A DNA stretch of 64,000 nucleotides from Pontibacillus yanchengensis Y32 (lineage in GTDB: Bacteria > Bacillota > Bacilli > Bacillales > BH030062): contig NZ_AVBF01000010.1 in NCBI RefSeq assembly GCF_000770635.1, positions 21,560 through 85,559 on the forward strand, given 5' to 3'. Position 1 is the first letter of the stretch. Each line of letters starts with the position of its first letter. Position numbers and translations under genes: made by a program. Positions 43,403 through 53,684 of this stretch are shown here, one piece after another. The notes beneath the pieces were generated by a model that worked only from the letters and a program-made list of their open reading frames with translations, had not been told where the DNA came from and did not search any database.

Positions 43403-43891
43403 TTAGTAATTTGTTGTAGAAGAAGTAGTTGTTTCTTGATCTTGCTCTTGCTCCTGTTGTCTTTCTAATTCTTCAGCAGCTTCTTCAATAGCCTGCGCTA
43501 CTTCTTCAGCAGCCTCTTCCGCCTCATCATTCGTGCTTCTGAAACCTTCTACTTTGTTACGAACTTTTTCACCAAACTCTTGAGATTTTACAGAAACATT
43601 TTTACTTAGCTGAGAAGAAGATTCCTTAGCACGTGAACCAATTTCGTTTCCTTTTTCATATGCTACATCTTTCCATTCTCCAGCACGTTCACGAACATAA
43701 CTAGCACCTTGGTTTAAGTCTTCACGTACTTCTTTTCCTGATTTAGGAGCAAATAGTAAAGCCATTGAAGCCCCAATCATACTACCAATTAGGGAGCCAA
43801 TTAAGAAATCTTTACTGTTAATGTTATCCACTTGATTTTGGTTCTGATTCTGATTTTGGTTCTGGTTTTGATTTTGATTTTGGTTACTCAT
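43403..43891 (-). CDS. ytxH: YtxH-domain general stress protein with Asn-Gln repeat
   Basis: 162 residues. The first 20 residues are an uninterrupted alternating Asn/Gln run (NQNQNQ...) before VDNINSKDFLIGSLIGSMIGASMALLFAPKSGKEVREDL, the membrane-inserting YtxH signature (about 28-60) with its SGKE motif. A helical Glu/Lys/Ser stretch follows. B. subtilis YtxH is shorter and belongs to the sigma-B-dependent general stress regulon; function is unknown. The repeat lies before the first transmembrane stretch, probably in the cytoplasm, and is encoded by tandem hexamers. 31 bases after ytxG. Confidence 0.93.
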   Translation of the reverse strand: MSNQNQNQNQNQNQNQNQNQVDNINSKDFLIGSLIGSMIGASMALLFAPKSGKEVREDLNQGASYVRERAGEWKDVAYEKGNEIGSRAKESSSQLSKNVSVKSQEFGEKVRNKVEGFRSTNDEAEEAAEEVAQAIEEAAEELERQQEQEQDQETTTSSTTNY

Positions 43892-43922
43892 TTGTATTCC
43901 TCCTTAGAATATTCTATCTAAA

Positions 43923-44357
43923 TTAATTGTTACTAGAATTTGAAGCAGGCTTCTCTTTTTGCCACTTTTTATAAAGATTAATACCGACTTGACCCCATTT
44001 CATGGCTTGAGCGGCATTATCTGTATTGTGTTCTGCTGAATTCCTTAAGTTAGATGATATGGAACGTAAGGATTGGTTGAAATCATTTAAAGAATCTCCA
44101 ATTCCTTTCACTCCATCAACAAGACTATTTACCTTTTGTGTTTTTTCACTTATATCTTCCGCAAGATAATTTGTCTTGTGTAAGAGAGAAGTCGTTTCCT
44201 CACTTATCCCTTGCATTTGTTGCTCCAACCCACCTAGGGTTGTTGCTACATTATCCAACGTTCGTTGAGCGGCTTTAAGAGTTTTTGCTAAGTAAACCAC
44301 CAGTACTGTAAACGCTAGGGCAAATATTAATGCAGCAATGTATAATAATATAATCAT
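43923..44357 (-). CDS. ytxG: YtxG, DUF948 membrane protein
   Basis: 144 residues. One N-terminal transmembrane helix (about 2-25, IILLYIAALIFALAFTVLVVYLA) and a long amphipathic/coiled-coil part (TLDNVATTLGGLEQQMQG; NYLAEDISEKTQKVNSLVDGV), the DUF948 pattern. First gene of ytxG-ytxH; general stress operon in B. subtilis. GGGGG lies directly before the ATG, with a sigma-B-like promoter upstream. Function is unknown. Confidence 0.93.
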   Translation of the reverse strand: MIILLYIAALIFALAFTVLVVYLAKTLKAAQRTLDNVATTLGGLEQQMQGISEETTSLLHKTNYLAEDISEKTQKVNSLVDGVKGIGDSLNDFNQSLRSISSNLRNSAEHNTDNAAQAMKWGQVGINLYKKWQKEKPASNSSNN

Positions 44358-44409
44358 TCCCCCTGCTCAACTCCTTCTATATGTATTACCCATATTTAGT
44401 TTTTTCCCA

Positions 44410-44437
44410 TATCCCTGTGAAACAAAACATTAAAAAC
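44410..44437 (-). promoter_or_regulatory. Possible sigma-B promoter of ytxGH
   Basis: Minus strand GTTTTT (44437-44432), 16 bases, GGGATA (44415-44410). It resembles the sigma-B consensus GTTTAA-N12-15-GGGTAT; the spacing is slightly long. Confidence 0.35.
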
Positions 44438-44608
44438 AATAATTCCTTAACTTTTATTATTCGACCTTTTTAAGCAATCTCCTTCTATTTATAAGTTTTT
44501 CTACAAAAAATTATAAGAGGTTCAAACACCATGAGAATGTGCTAATGCTTTAGTTTTTATTTCTTTTTCTGTATCATAATGATTAGTATGGTAAAGGAGG
44601 ATATTTGT

Positions 44609-45730
44609 ATGCGTGACCCTCGAATACAGCAATTAGCAAAACAAATTGTACATTACTCGGTGAGCTTGCAAAAGGGTGAAAAACTTCTTATTGAAAACAC
44701 AGGATTGCAACAGGAACTAGTATCAGCACTTGTAGAAGAAGCATATAATGCAGATGCTTCTCCGCTTGTTTCTTTAAAAGATCCAAAGGTCTTCCGTTCT
44801 CTTTTGCATCAGGCAAATGAAGAACAATTACATATCTGGGCAGAGCATGAAGCATCATTAATGAAACAAATGGATGCATATATAGCAATTCGATCTGGAG
44901 ACAATATTTCTGAGTTAGCTGATGTGCCATCTGAAAATATGAAACAATATAACCAAATTGTAGGTCAAAGAGTTCATAGGGATTGGCGAGTACCTCATAC
45001 GAAGTGGTGCGTCCTACGTTATCCAAATGACTCCATGGCTCAGCTAGCTAATATGAGTACAGAATCATTTGAGGACTTCTATTTCAATGTGTGTACTCTT
45101 GATTATGAAAATATGAGTAATGCTATGGATGCATTAGTAGATCGGATGGAGAAAACAGACCGGGTTCATATTAAAGGACCTAATACTGACCTTTCCTTCT
45201 CTATTAAAGATATTCCTGTTGTGAAATGTGCAGGTCATCTAAACATACCAGATGGGGAAGTTTATACAGCACCTGTAAGAGACTCTGTGAATGGGACACT
45301 TCGTTATAACACACCTTCTCCTTATAATGGTTACACATTCGAAGATGTTGAACTTACCTTTAAAAATGGCAAAATTGTAGAGGCTTCTGCAAATGACACC
45401 GAACGAATCAATGAGATTTTTAACACAGATGAAGGTGCGCGATATATTGGTGAATTCGCGATTGGTTTAAATCCTTATATTCAACACCCAATGAAAGATA
45501 TTCTATTTGATGAAAAAATAGATGGTAGCTTCCACTTCACACCAGGGCAAAGTTATGAAACCGCTCCAAATGGAAATCATTCAGCTATTCACTGGGATAT
45601 GGTATCTATCCAGCGACCTGAATATGGTGGTGGAGAAATTTACTTTGACAACGTCCTCATACGTAAAAATGGACGCTTTGTTACACCAGATTTAGAAAAA
45701 CTAAATCCTGAGCATTTGAAAAATGGTTAA
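44609..45730 (+). CDS. M29-family aminopeptidase (AmpS/PepS type)
   Basis: 373 residues. The M29 pattern is visible: EVYTAPVRDSVNGTL (Glu metal ligand), GEFAIGLNPY (Glu), and NGNHSAIHWDMV (His, Asp) in the C-terminal domain, and the N-terminal domain of the leucyl aminopeptidase family. It should release N-terminal residues from peptides with two Zn or Co ions in the cytoplasm. I start at MRDPRIQQLAKQI, 8 bases after GGAGG; the longest frame starts at 44579. Slightly shorter than AmpS of about 410. Monocistronic and divergent from ytxG. Confidence 0.93.
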   Translation: MRDPRIQQLAKQIVHYSVSLQKGEKLLIENTGLQQELVSALVEEAYNADASPLVSLKDPKVFRSLLHQANEEQLHIWAEHEASLMKQMDAYIAIRSGDNISELADVPSENMKQYNQIVGQRVHRDWRVPHTKWCVLRYPNDSMAQLANMSTESFEDFYFNVCTLDYENMSNAMDALVDRMEKTDRVHIKGPNTDLSFSIKDIPVVKCAGHLNIPDGEVYTAPVRDSVNGTLRYNTPSPYNGYTFEDVELTFKNGKIVEASANDTERINEIFNTDEGARYIGEFAIGLNPYIQHPMKDILFDEKIDGSFHFTPGQSYETAPNGNHSAIHWDMVSIQRPEYGGGEIYFDNVLIRKNGRFVTPDLEKLNPEHLKNG

Positions 45731-45753
45731 CCCATAATGATTCTGAGTATATA

Positions 45754-45790
45754 AAAGGAGCAACCCTCTTAATAGAGTTGCTCCTTTCTC
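45754..45790 (+). terminator. Terminator of the M29 aminopeptidase gene
   Basis: AAAGGAGCAAC and GTTGCTCCTTT form a perfect 11-bp stem; TTTCTCTTCTT follows. Confidence 0.82.
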
Positions 45791-45835
45791 TTCTTATTGG
45801 AATTTGTAAAATTCAATGCTTGAGTGTAACTAAAA

Positions 45836-46064
45836 AAGTGATGCGGCCACGTCCAGCTCCAGCGCCCAGCGACTAGCAAACTTCCTGCCCCTCCTTACGA
45901 TAAGTCAACATCGAATCGCTACCGCTCTTCGTGTTTCCTTTATCTCAAAAGGATTAAGAGGAAGTTCGATTAAGTTCGCTGCATCGTGCAGCAACATCGA
46001 ACCAACCCACATCCTGTGGGCCGCAGTTTGTACGTCGCTAACCGGGCGCCCCGCGCTTTTGTTC
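45836..46064 (-). repeat. GCGCAAGCGC-type repeat, copy 1
   Basis: Reverse orientation copy of the family at 53.7 kb: it starts AAGTGATGCGGCCACGTCCAG and ends GGGCGCCCCGCGCTTTTGTTC, with CGATTAAGTTCGCTGCATCGTGC in the middle. About 230 bp, some internal sequence missing compared with 53685-53971. The frame open across it is repeat-derived. Confidence 0.75.
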
Positions 46065-46073
46065 TTCCTATAT

Positions 46074-47363
46074 TTATAATGCTTCATATGCTTCTTGAAA
46101 CTTTTGGATATCTCCTGCACCCATGAATATAAGAACACTGTCTTGATATTGCTGAAGAGCTACTGTTTCATTTATATCCAATAGATAAGCTCCATCAATT
46201 TTACTTTGTAAATCATTTATTGATAGCTTGCCAGATTCCTCACGTGCTGAACCGAAGATATCACATAAATAAACTACATCAGCATCTTGCAAGCTATCCG
46301 CAAATTCCTGTAGAAACATACGAGTTCTAGTAAACGTATGAGGTTGAAAGATAGCTACAATTTGCTTGTTTGGATACTTTTTCTTTGCGGATTCAATAGT
46401 TGCTTCAATTTCTTTTGGATGGTGAGCATAATCGTCAATTAAAATTTGGTCGTTGAAATGCTTCTCTGTAAAACGTCGTTTAACACCTTTAAATGTACCA
46501 ATGTGCTTAATTTCATCTGATGGAATCTGCTCATAATGGCACAGAGCTATTACCCCTAATGCATTTAACACATTATGACTTCCATATGTCGGGATGTGAA
46601 ACTCATCATAGAACGTATTGCGGACAAATACATCAAACGTTGTACCTGTTTCATCTTCAACTACATTTTGCACTTGAAAATCATTGCCATCGTTGAATCC
46701 GTAGTACACAACAGGAACTTTAGCTTGAATTTGTTGCAATAACTCATCGTCACCACAAGCGATAATTCCTTTTTGAACTTGCGATGCCATTTCCTGGAAT
46801 GCGTTTACAACGTCATCAATACTTGTGAAATAGTCAGGATGATCAAAGTCAATGTTTGTCATGATAGCATAATCTGGTTCATAAGCAAGGAAGTGTCTTC
46901 TGTATTCGCATGCTTCAAATACAAAATACTTCCCATCTTCATGGCCTTTTCCAGTACCATCGCCAATTAAATAGGAACTAGGCCTAACAGTACTCAAAAC
47001 GTGAGCCAATAAGCCAGTTGTTGAAGTCTTTCCGTGAGCACCTGTTACCGCAATACTAGTATACTGCTTTAACCATTCTCCTAAAAACTCATGATAGCGA
47101 TAAAACGGTAATCCTAACTCTTGAGCTGCTTTAATCTCTTCATGGTCATCACCAAATGCATTACCAGCAATTACAGTTAAATCTCCATTTACGTTCTCTT
47201 TTGAAAAAGGGAGAATCTTTATTCCTTTATCTTCTAATGCTTCCTGAGTAAAAAAACGTTTTTCTACATCAGACCCTTGAACGCGTTCACCTGCATCATG
47301 CAGTATTTGGGCTAACGCACTCATTCCCGTACCTTTTATACCAACAAAATGGTAAATTGTCAT
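46074..47363 (-). CDS. murC: UDP-N-acetylmuramate-L-alanine ligase
   Basis: 429 residues (B. subtilis 432). Mur ligase fold: N-terminal [14 protein letters not shown], the ATP loop [14 protein letters not shown] (about 107-119), and [28 protein letters not shown] in the central domain; C-terminal [12 protein letters not shown]. It adds L-Ala to UDP-MurNAc, the first step of the cytoplasmic stem peptide. Shine-Dalgarno AGGTTC is weak. In B. subtilis it lies between ytxG and sftA; here an aminopeptidase and a nicotinate phosphoribosyltransferase flank it. No terminator other than the palindromic repeat follows. Confidence 0.97.
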   Translation of the reverse strand: MTIYHFVGIKGTGMSALAQILHDAGERVQGSDVEKRFFTQEALEDKGIKILPFSKENVNGDLTVIAGNAFGDDHEEIKAAQELGLPFYRYHEFLGEWLKQYTSIAVTGAHGKTSTTGLLAHVLSTVRPSSYLIGDGTGKGHEDGKYFVFEACEYRRHFLAYEPDYAIMTNIDFDHPDYFTSIDDVVNAFQEMASQVQKGIIACGDDELLQQIQAKVPVVYYGFNDGNDFQVQNVVEDETGTTFDVFVRNTFYDEFHIPTYGSHNVLNALGVIALCHYEQIPSDEIKHIGTFKGVKRRFTEKHFNDQILIDDYAHHPKEIEATIESAKKKYPNKQIVAIFQPHTFTRTRMFLQEFADSLQDADVVYLCDIFGSAREESGKLSINDLQSKIDGAYLLDINETVALQQYQDSVLIFMGAGDIQKFQEAYEAL

Positions 47364-47750
47364 ATCGTTAGAACCTCCACAAATATACAGTCATTTCTAT
47401 ATCATAGTATATGTATTCAAGTTCAACTTGCGCCTAAACTTTCCTGTCTCTTATCTACTTGTCCATTATAGCAAACCCTTGTATGGGAGTGAACGCATAG
47501 CCATTAACTCTTTAAAAGATTATATTTAGGCTAAGTTAAAGGTTATTTCCTATTAAACTTTACTTTCTATACTTTAGAAAGAAGTAAAAATTGTTTAATG
47601 TAGAATGACACTACTATTTTTTAAAAGCAATCGTCCTTGTATAAGGATAAATGATATCCGAGATTTTCTCAATGATAAAGAATACCCTTGAGGCTTTGGT
47701 TTCATATAGCAATAATAGCTAATTTGATTTTGTGAAAGTTAATATTGAAT
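47364..47750. other. Intergenic gap before murC, no supported feature
   Basis: AT-rich and free of convincing open frames, hairpins or RNA motifs. It probably contains the murC promoter; nothing is clear enough to call. Confidence 0.4.
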
Positions 47751-47946
47751 AAAAGCGCAAGCGCCCTGCTAGCGACGTATATGCTGCGGCACACACGACA
47801 TAGGTTGGTTCGATGTTGCTACGTGACGTGGGCGTACAGGATGTAGGTCAGTTCGATGTTGCTGCACGATGCAGCGACCTTAATCGAACCTCATTTAATC
47901 GAACTTCCCTTGAATCCATATGAGATAAAGGAAACACGAAAACGAG
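47751..47946 (+). repeat. GCGCAAGCGC-type repeat, copy 2 (truncated)
   Basis: It begins AAAAGCGCAAGCGCCCTGC and matches 53685 onwards through TAGCGACGTATATGCTGCGG, two TTCGATGTTGCTGCACGATG units and GAGATAAAGGAAACACGA, then stops; the GGCGCTGGAGCTGGACGTGG end is missing. Confidence 0.75.
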
Positions 47947-47959
47947 TACACCTCTATAC

Positions 47960-47995
47960 AACAAAAAGGTTGACAAATTTTGTCAACCTTTTTGT
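47960..47995 (-). terminator. Terminator overlapping the end of the nicotinate phosphoribosyltransferase gene
   Basis: ACAAAAAGGTTGACA and TGTCAACCTTTTTGT around AATTT: a perfect 15-bp stem. The gene's stop codon TGA is inside the left arm read on the minus strand. Confidence 0.9.
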
Positions 47996-49098
47996 GGAAT
48001 ATATTCTACTCTCTCCAAACGTGGGTTTGGTCGATATCGCCTGCCCTCTTTAGCTTCGGACATTCCATTTAACAGCACATTATCGCCTGTAAAAGATGTG
48101 TTGATTTTTAGAAGACTGCTTCCCACACCATACATATCAACAGGGACTTTTTGCTCTTCAAATTCTCTAATGCGATCTTCAGTAAATCCACCACTAACAA
48201 CAATTTTTACATGATTATAACCTTCTGCATCTAAGGCTTTTCGTAATGCAAAAATTAGTTGAGAGTTCACTCCCCGAGGATCAAAGGTTCCCATTAAGTG
48301 CTGATTGCGAAGAAAGTATTTATCTACCAGCGTTCTAGACGTATCAACACGAACACCTTTTAACTCGTCACCAAACTCTCTGGCTACTTTTAATGAATCT
48401 GTAATAACATCGTTATTGTAGTCAACCAATGCAGTTAGATCATCGTTAGGGTATTGTTTGTGATATGCTTTTGAAGCTGCTACAACGTCCCCTTGGAACA
48501 TTTGGATGAGAGCATGTGGCATTGTCCCCATCCCTTCTTTCCCCCACCATTCGTTCATTGCGTGGGTTGCCTGAGCAGTTGATCCTCCAATATAAGCTGC
48601 ATATCCATCACCAGCTTGTTGGGTGTAATGATCATCACGATCTCCCATAAAAATTATCGGCTTTTGTTTACCTGAAGTACGAGCAGCTTTTACAACGTTA
48701 TATACATTAGTAGAAACTGAGGTGCGACGAGATAAAATCCCATCAATGATTCCCTCCAGATAGCCGAAATACTGATAAGGTCCTGAAATAGTAAGTACAG
48801 TTTCAAAAGGGCGTATGCGATCTCCATCTTTAAGTGAATGAACTTCTAATTCTTCTGGATGTTCTGCAAATGTATGAATGAGAGCAATTGCTTCATCCGA
48901 CCCACAAAGTACTGCTTCTTCTTTTTGAAAAAATTGCATTGTTACGTAGTTATCTGGTAGTGTCTCTTCCACAATTTCTTTCGTTTTTAAAAAGTAAACA
49001 GCTGAGAACCATCCTTCTTCTATTCGCTGATCAAACTTAAAGGTTTGGTTTGTTAATCGCTTAATTTCACCCTTCATCTTCATTTCGATTTCTTTCAT
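47983..49098 (-). CDS. Nicotinate phosphoribosyltransferase family protein
   Basis: 371 residues. Type II PRTase barrel: VDTSRTLVDKYFLRNQHLMG, FDPRGVNSQLIFALRKALDAEG (phosphate binding region) and VSGGFTEDRIREFEE, plus GGSTAQATHAMNEWWG. It would convert nicotinate and PRPP to nicotinate mononucleotide in NAD salvage. It is shorter than the about 490-residue PncB. The precise substrate is inferred. ATG after AAGGAG at a slightly long 11-base spacing; two further Met codons follow within 8 codons. It lies between murC and sftA, not known to me there in B. subtilis. Confidence 0.85.
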   Translation of the reverse strand: MKEIEMKMKGEIKRLTNQTFKFDQRIEEGWFSAVYFLKTKEIVEETLPDNYVTMQFFQKEEAVLCGSDEAIALIHTFAEHPEELEVHSLKDGDRIRPFETVLTISGPYQYFGYLEGIIDGILSRRTSVSTNVYNVVKAARTSGKQKPIIFMGDRDDHYTQQAGDGYAAYIGGSTAQATHAMNEWWGKEGMGTMPHALIQMFQGDVVAASKAYHKQYPNDDLTALVDYNNDVITDSLKVAREFGDELKGVRVDTSRTLVDKYFLRNQHLMGTFDPRGVNSQLIFALRKALDAEGYNHVKIVVSGGFTEDRIREFEEQKVPVDMYGVGSSLLKINTSFTGDNVLLNGMSEAKEGRRYRPNPRLERVEYIPQKG

Positions 49099-49193
49099 TT
49101 TTACGATAACTCCTTATCGAGTTTCCTCATAGTTTTACTAATTTCTTATAGTATAAAATTATCTGGAATTCGACAAGTTAAATGCGTGAATTT

Positions 49194-51878
49194 CTACTCA
49201 TTATTCTGGCGCATTTCTTCAAAACTAGCCCAATTCATAAATACATCTCTCGGTTTACTACCCTTTGCTTCAGATATAATGCCCTTTTCTTCCATTGTAT
49301 CAATTAAACGAGCCGCACGATTATATCCTACTTTAAACCTTCTTTGAATCAGTGAAGCACTTGCTCCATTTTGCTCGATCACATATTCTACTGCTTCTTC
49401 AAATAAATCATCTTCACTTTCTTCGAAGTCCATTTGTTGAATTAATTCTTCTTGTTCAAATTCATATTGAGGAGAAGCGATTTTCTTAACATAATTGGTA
49501 ACTCGCTCAATCTCTTCGTCTGAAACAAATGCACCTTGAACTCGACGAGTCTTTCCTGAACCATTTTCTAAGAATAGCATATCACCTTTGCCGAGTAATT
49601 TCTCAGCCCCGCCTGAATCTAAAATTGTTCGAGAATCAATTTGTGAAGATACGCTAAACGCAGTACGGGTTGGGATATTGGCTTTAATAAGTCCAGTGAT
49701 GACATCGACTGAAGGACGTTGAGTAGCAAGTAATAAATGCATTCCACATGCTCTTGCTTTTTGTGCGATACGACATATCGCATCTTCTACGTCTTGAGGT
49801 GACATCATCATTAAATCGGCTAATTCATCAATAACAATGACAAGATAAGACATTTTATCTTCTGGTCGTCCTTTTGCTTTCACCTTATCATTATATCGAT
49901 CAATATCTCTAACTCCTTCAGCTACAAATTTTTCATAACGAGATTCCATTTCTTTAACGGCCCATTTTAACGCTGAAGTAGCTGCTTTAATATTCGTAAT
50001 AACAGGCGCAACCAAATGTGGCAAATCATTATAAGGAGCAAGCTCCACCATTTTAGGGTCTATTAAAAGGAACTTAACATCTTCATGATGAGATTTGTAG
50101 AGCAGGCTAAGTAAAATCGTATTGATACATACACTCTTTCCTGAACCTGTAGCCCCTGCAATTAACCCATGCGGCATTTTACGTAGGTCTGTAACAACAG
50201 GTGTACCGCTTATATCCAAACCAAGACCAACAGATAATGGTGAATCATGATTTACGAAAGCAGGACTTTCTAAAATTTCTTGTAAAGCGACAGCCTGAGA
50301 TTCTGGGTTAGGCACTTCAATACCAATTGCATTCTTGCCTGGTATAGGTGCTTCCATACGTATATCCTTTGCAGCCATGTTCAATTTAATGTCATCGCTT
50401 AAGTTCGTTATTTTGCTTACTTTCACACCAGGTTCTGGTTGTACTTCAAACCTTGTTACTGCAGGTCCTTTCATGGCATTAACAACTTTAGCTTTAACAT
50501 GAAAGTGACGTAAAGTCGTTTCTAATAATTCTTTTTGTTGTTCAATCCACTCTTGATCATTTTCGTTTTTTTTTGGGGAATCATTTAATAAATGCATTGG
50601 TGGAGTTGCATCTAATGTTTGTTCCTTTTGTTCCTTTTCAATACTATCTTCAAGGGTAGAAGCTTGTTCATCGTTCTTTATGTTTCTTTCTTTTTCAGCG
50701 GATTGCTGTCGATCCCGATTTCGTTTGTCCCTTGGTGTCATGATGACATTGAATGGTCGCTTATGTTTCTTTGGTGCTGGTTCCACTGTAGCTTCTGTTT
50801 TTTCGATTGTCTCATTTCCTTGTTCATTTGAAACAGATTCCTGAAGTTGACTTTCTGTGTGAAGTGCTTCAGATTCTTCAGGTTCAGAAGCTAAATCCTT
50901 TTCCTGCATTTCACTTGAAGTCTCTAGTTGCGTATCTTGACTTTCGGATTCATCTTGTGGGATTATGTTATCTTCCGTCTCTTCTTCATCCATAACGGTA
51001 GCTATTTCATCATCTTCTTCTTCATCTTTTTCAAGAGCTGAGTCTAAGGTGAGAGCAATTGAACCATAACTTCTGTCATCTTCTACACTATTTTCGAGAT
51101 CCTCATCATCATCGCTATTTGTATCATTTAAAGAAACAAAAGATTCATGCGTTTCTTCTTCTGTTTGCTCATGTTCCATAAGCTCGTCCTTTTGATTTTC
51201 ATCTTGATGCTCCTTCTCCGTATGTGAGGATTCAAATAAAGGAACGACATTATCATTCGTGTCTTCTACTTCTGGAGAGTTGTCGGTTTCATCAAGGTCT
51301 TGAAACACCTCTGAATGATCCAGATTCACATTAGATGTGATAGATTCAGGTTGAGTTAGATCTTCTTGTTGGTTATTTGCCTTCCGAAAATATGCTGGCA
51401 CCTCATCGATATCTGTCTCCATCATTTGTCCTTCTCGCTTGCCAAACCCATAAATAGGTGAAGGAACTTCGCTTGGTGTAAACGTACTTGGTTGTATGTC
51501 CTCTTTCTTACTTTGAGAAGAATACTTATTATCCTCTTTCGATGACCATGTGTACTTTTCTTTATTCGTACTGTCATAACTATTGGAATATTGACTTGAA
51601 TAGCTATTGGATCTCACATCTGATTTTTGATCTGAACTATAATTGGTCTGATTTTGCCTATCATTTTTTTGCTTTCGTTGCTGCTCATCAGGGATAATTG
51701 GAAATTTAAACGATCCTTGTGATGGGTATTGATAATACATTTTTGTCTTTATATCACTATTAGATTGATTTCGGGATTGACGTTGCGTTTGTGGGGAGGG
51801 CTGATTTTGTTCCTGCTCGTCCCAATCTTCCTCTTGCTCTCTCATTTGATGTATCCATTTTTTCATCCGATCCCACAT
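49194..51878 (-). CDS. sftA: SftA, FtsK/SpoIIIE-type DNA translocase
   Basis: 894 residues (B. subtilis SftA about 950). No transmembrane helices: residues 1-400 are a highly acidic, Gln/Asn/Ser/Glu-rich disordered linker. Then come the alpha/beta motor domain with IAGATGSGKSVCIN (Walker A) and IVIDELADLMMM (Walker B), and the C-terminal winged-helix gamma domain (EEAVEYVIEQNGASASLIQRRFKVGYNRAARLIDTMEEKG). It moves trapped DNA away from the division septum in the cytosol. B. subtilis ytpT/sftA is adjacent to ytpR/ytpS, as here. The start is the first Met of the frame. Confidence 0.95.
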   Translation of the reverse strand: MWDRMKKWIHQMREQEEDWDEQEQNQPSPQTQRQSRNQSNSDIKTKMYYQYPSQGSFKFPIIPDEQQRKQKNDRQNQTNYSSDQKSDVRSNSYSSQYSNSYDSTNKEKYTWSSKEDNKYSSQSKKEDIQPSTFTPSEVPSPIYGFGKREGQMMETDIDEVPAYFRKANNQQEDLTQPESITSNVNLDHSEVFQDLDETDNSPEVEDTNDNVVPLFESSHTEKEHQDENQKDELMEHEQTEEETHESFVSLNDTNSDDDEDLENSVEDDRSYGSIALTLDSALEKDEEEDDEIATVMDEEETEDNIIPQDESESQDTQLETSSEMQEKDLASEPEESEALHTESQLQESVSNEQGNETIEKTEATVEPAPKKHKRPFNVIMTPRDKRNRDRQQSAEKERNIKNDEQASTLEDSIEKEQKEQTLDATPPMHLLNDSPKKNENDQEWIEQQKELLETTLRHFHVKAKVVNAMKGPAVTRFEVQPEPGVKVSKITNLSDDIKLNMAAKDIRMEAPIPGKNAIGIEVPNPESQAVALQEILESPAFVNHDSPLSVGLGLDISGTPVVTDLRKMPHGLIAGATGSGKSVCINTILLSLLYKSHHEDVKFLLIDPKMVELAPYNDLPHLVAPVITNIKAATSALKWAVKEMESRYEKFVAEGVRDIDRYNDKVKAKGRPEDKMSYLVIVIDELADLMMMSPQDVEDAICRIAQKARACGMHLLLATQRPSVDVITGLIKANIPTRTAFSVSSQIDSRTILDSGGAEKLLGKGDMLFLENGSGKTRRVQGAFVSDEEIERVTNYVKKIASPQYEFEQEELIQQMDFEESEDDLFEEAVEYVIEQNGASASLIQRRFKVGYNRAARLIDTMEEKGIISEAKGSKPRDVFMNWASFEEMRQNNE

Positions 51879-52090
51879 CGGCTCTCACTCTTTCTATTAA
51901 AAATTAGTCTTAATATTTCTATTTTAACAGGTTTCATACTCTAGTGGGGAGGGGCAATAATGGCTAATCTGTAAGTTTATCTAATTGATATAATCCTAAT
52001 AAATAGGAATTAAAGCATAAATCAACTAATTTCAATTAAAAAAGCGCATACGTCTTGATTCCCCACGATAGGTTTCGCTTAACACTAATT

Positions 52091-52126
52091 AAAAAGGGGA
52101 TGCCCTCAAATGTTGACACCCCCTCT
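52091..52126 (-). terminator. Terminator of ytpQ-ytpR
   Basis: Minus strand GAGGGGGTGTC, loop, GGCATCCCC followed by TTTTT. An imperfect but GC-rich stem 50 bases after ytpR. Confidence 0.75.
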
Positions 52127-52175
52127 AGTAGATGGTCATACGACAATCCATCTTCAGTATAGTAATGTTACTTTA

Positions 52176-52784
52176 TTATTGCTCAAAAGGCTGTCCAACT
52201 TCATAGGAATCTTCTAGCACCAGAATACCTTTCTCTTTCGGTGCATTTGGCAAACCTAATTCCTTTGCAGAACAAATCATTCCACTAGATGGGACACCAC
52301 GTAATTCCGTATCCTTAATTTCCATTCCACTTGGCATTACTGCTCCAACCTTGGCTACAACAACTTTTTGGCCTTCATCTACATTAGGCGCACCACAGAC
52401 TATTTGGAGCTGCTCATTCCCGACGTCTACCTTACATACACTTAGCTTGTCCGCATTTTCATGCTGTGTCTTTTCACTAACAAGACCAACAACAAACTTT
52501 GGTGATAGATCGATATCAAGACTATCTTGTAGCCCATTTCGCTCAAATAGATTTTCAATGGAGGATACAAACTCTTCCGTAAGGGTGATAGCACCTTTCT
52601 CTGCAAAGTTCATATATTCAGATGCTCTAAATACATTATAACCTAGTATTGTTCCATCTTTATCAGTTATTTTTACAACATCTCCATGTTTAGTGTGTTC
52701 AACTTCATTACGGTCTTCCCCTTGTTTCAAAGGAATGATTAATACATCTCCCAAACCTTCACGGTTATAATAAACTTGCATCAT
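52176..52784 (-). CDS. ytpR: YtpR, tRNA-binding domain protein
   Basis: 202 residues (B. subtilis 201). An N-terminal small domain ([19 protein letters not shown]) and a C-terminal OB-fold tRNA-binding domain (about 90-200; [47 protein letters not shown]) of the type found in PheRS beta and Arc1/EMAP proteins. The cellular partner is unknown. I start at the first of two Met codons after AAGGGACG; the longest frame begins at 52814. It follows ytpQ at 19 bases. Confidence 0.94.
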   Translation of the reverse strand: MMQVYYNREGLGDVLIIPLKQGEDRNEVEHTKHGDVVKITDKDGTILGYNVFRASEYMNFAEKGAITLTEEFVSSIENLFERNGLQDSLDIDLSPKFVVGLVSEKTQHENADKLSVCKVDVGNEQLQIVCGAPNVDEGQKVVVAKVGAVMPSGMEIKDTELRGVPSSGMICSAKELGLPNAPKEKGILVLEDSYEVGQPFEQ

Positions 52785-52803
52785 TGTAACGTCCCTTCTT
52801 CTC

Positions 52804-53616
52804 CTAATTTTCATTATCTTTCGGTTTGTTTTTGGCCAAAATAAAGATTGGTTCTAACGTTTTATCATCATAAAGGAATGGTAACGAAGTAATTGGAATT
52901 CGCCCTTCGGCAAAGAACTTCATGGTCATCTGAGCTAAAATATCATAGCCCTCTGCATTTTGAATGTCCGCAAAGATACATACGTCCCCATGTGGTACTG
53001 CCACGGCAAGCTCTCCTACACTTTTCGCTTTCATTTCCTCAAGTAATGCTTCATTTAGAATTCTAGATGCGTCATAGCCATCATTAGAAGATACAAAATA
53101 AAAAGTATTACCTGCAACATCATCTTGTTTCATATCCGCTCGTAAGGAACGCACATTAAATCTGGCTATCTCTCGAAGTCGCTCAGGATCTAACCCTTCT
53201 TCCTGAAGCATTTTCTCATCTATAAGACGATAAGATTTACCTAAATCAAGAGCATAGTACGTTCTTGTTTCAGCTGTATGCTCATCATAGACCAGTGTGT
53301 TTCCTTCATTTGATTCCGTTGGGAAAGATGTAGCACGAATGACAGGAAATATACTCTTTTCCTTCCCAACAAGCGTTTGAGTTTCATTCATAATCTTAAG
53401 AGCTTCTTTTATGTGCTCTTCTAGATCGTCTAAGGCTTTGTCCTCTTTTTGCTCATACTTTGAAATTACTCCTGGTAAAGATATTTCAATCCCTTGCTTG
53501 GAATGTTTCCATTCTATTCGTAACACATTATTATCTCGATTAAAGGAAGTACGCCATTCAGGATTATTCAGACGTTCTTCTATAAGTTTTTTCATCTTAA
53601 TACTTGTCATCTTCAT
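52804..53616 (-). CDS. ytpQ: YtpQ, DUF1444 family protein
   Basis: 270 residues (B. subtilis 269), conserved family of unknown function. No membrane segment or signal peptide; the middle part [20 protein letters not shown] and the C-terminal segment [20 protein letters not shown] are typical. AAAGGAGG precedes the ATG by 8 bases. ytpQ-ytpR are consecutive on the minus strand with ytpP further upstream across a repeat. Confidence 0.92.
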   Translation of the reverse strand: MKMTSIKMKKLIEERLNNPEWRTSFNRDNNVLRIEWKHSKQGIEISLPGVISKYEQKEDKALDDLEEHIKEALKIMNETQTLVGKEKSIFPVIRATSFPTESNEGNTLVYDEHTAETRTYYALDLGKSYRLIDEKMLQEEGLDPERLREIARFNVRSLRADMKQDDVAGNTFYFVSSNDGYDASRILNEALLEEMKAKSVGELAVAVPHGDVCIFADIQNAEGYDILAQMTMKFFAEGRIPITSLPFLYDDKTLEPIFILAKNKPKDNEN

Positions 53617-53684
53617 TTCATTTTCCTCCTTTACGGATTGAAGGAGACAATCGCTTTTTATATTTTAGCATGAATCCTCACTCA

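Noticed and set aside
45905..46138. 77-codon frame overlapping the end of murC
   Set aside because: It runs through copy 1 of the GCGCAAGCGC repeat and into murC in another frame, with no start signal.
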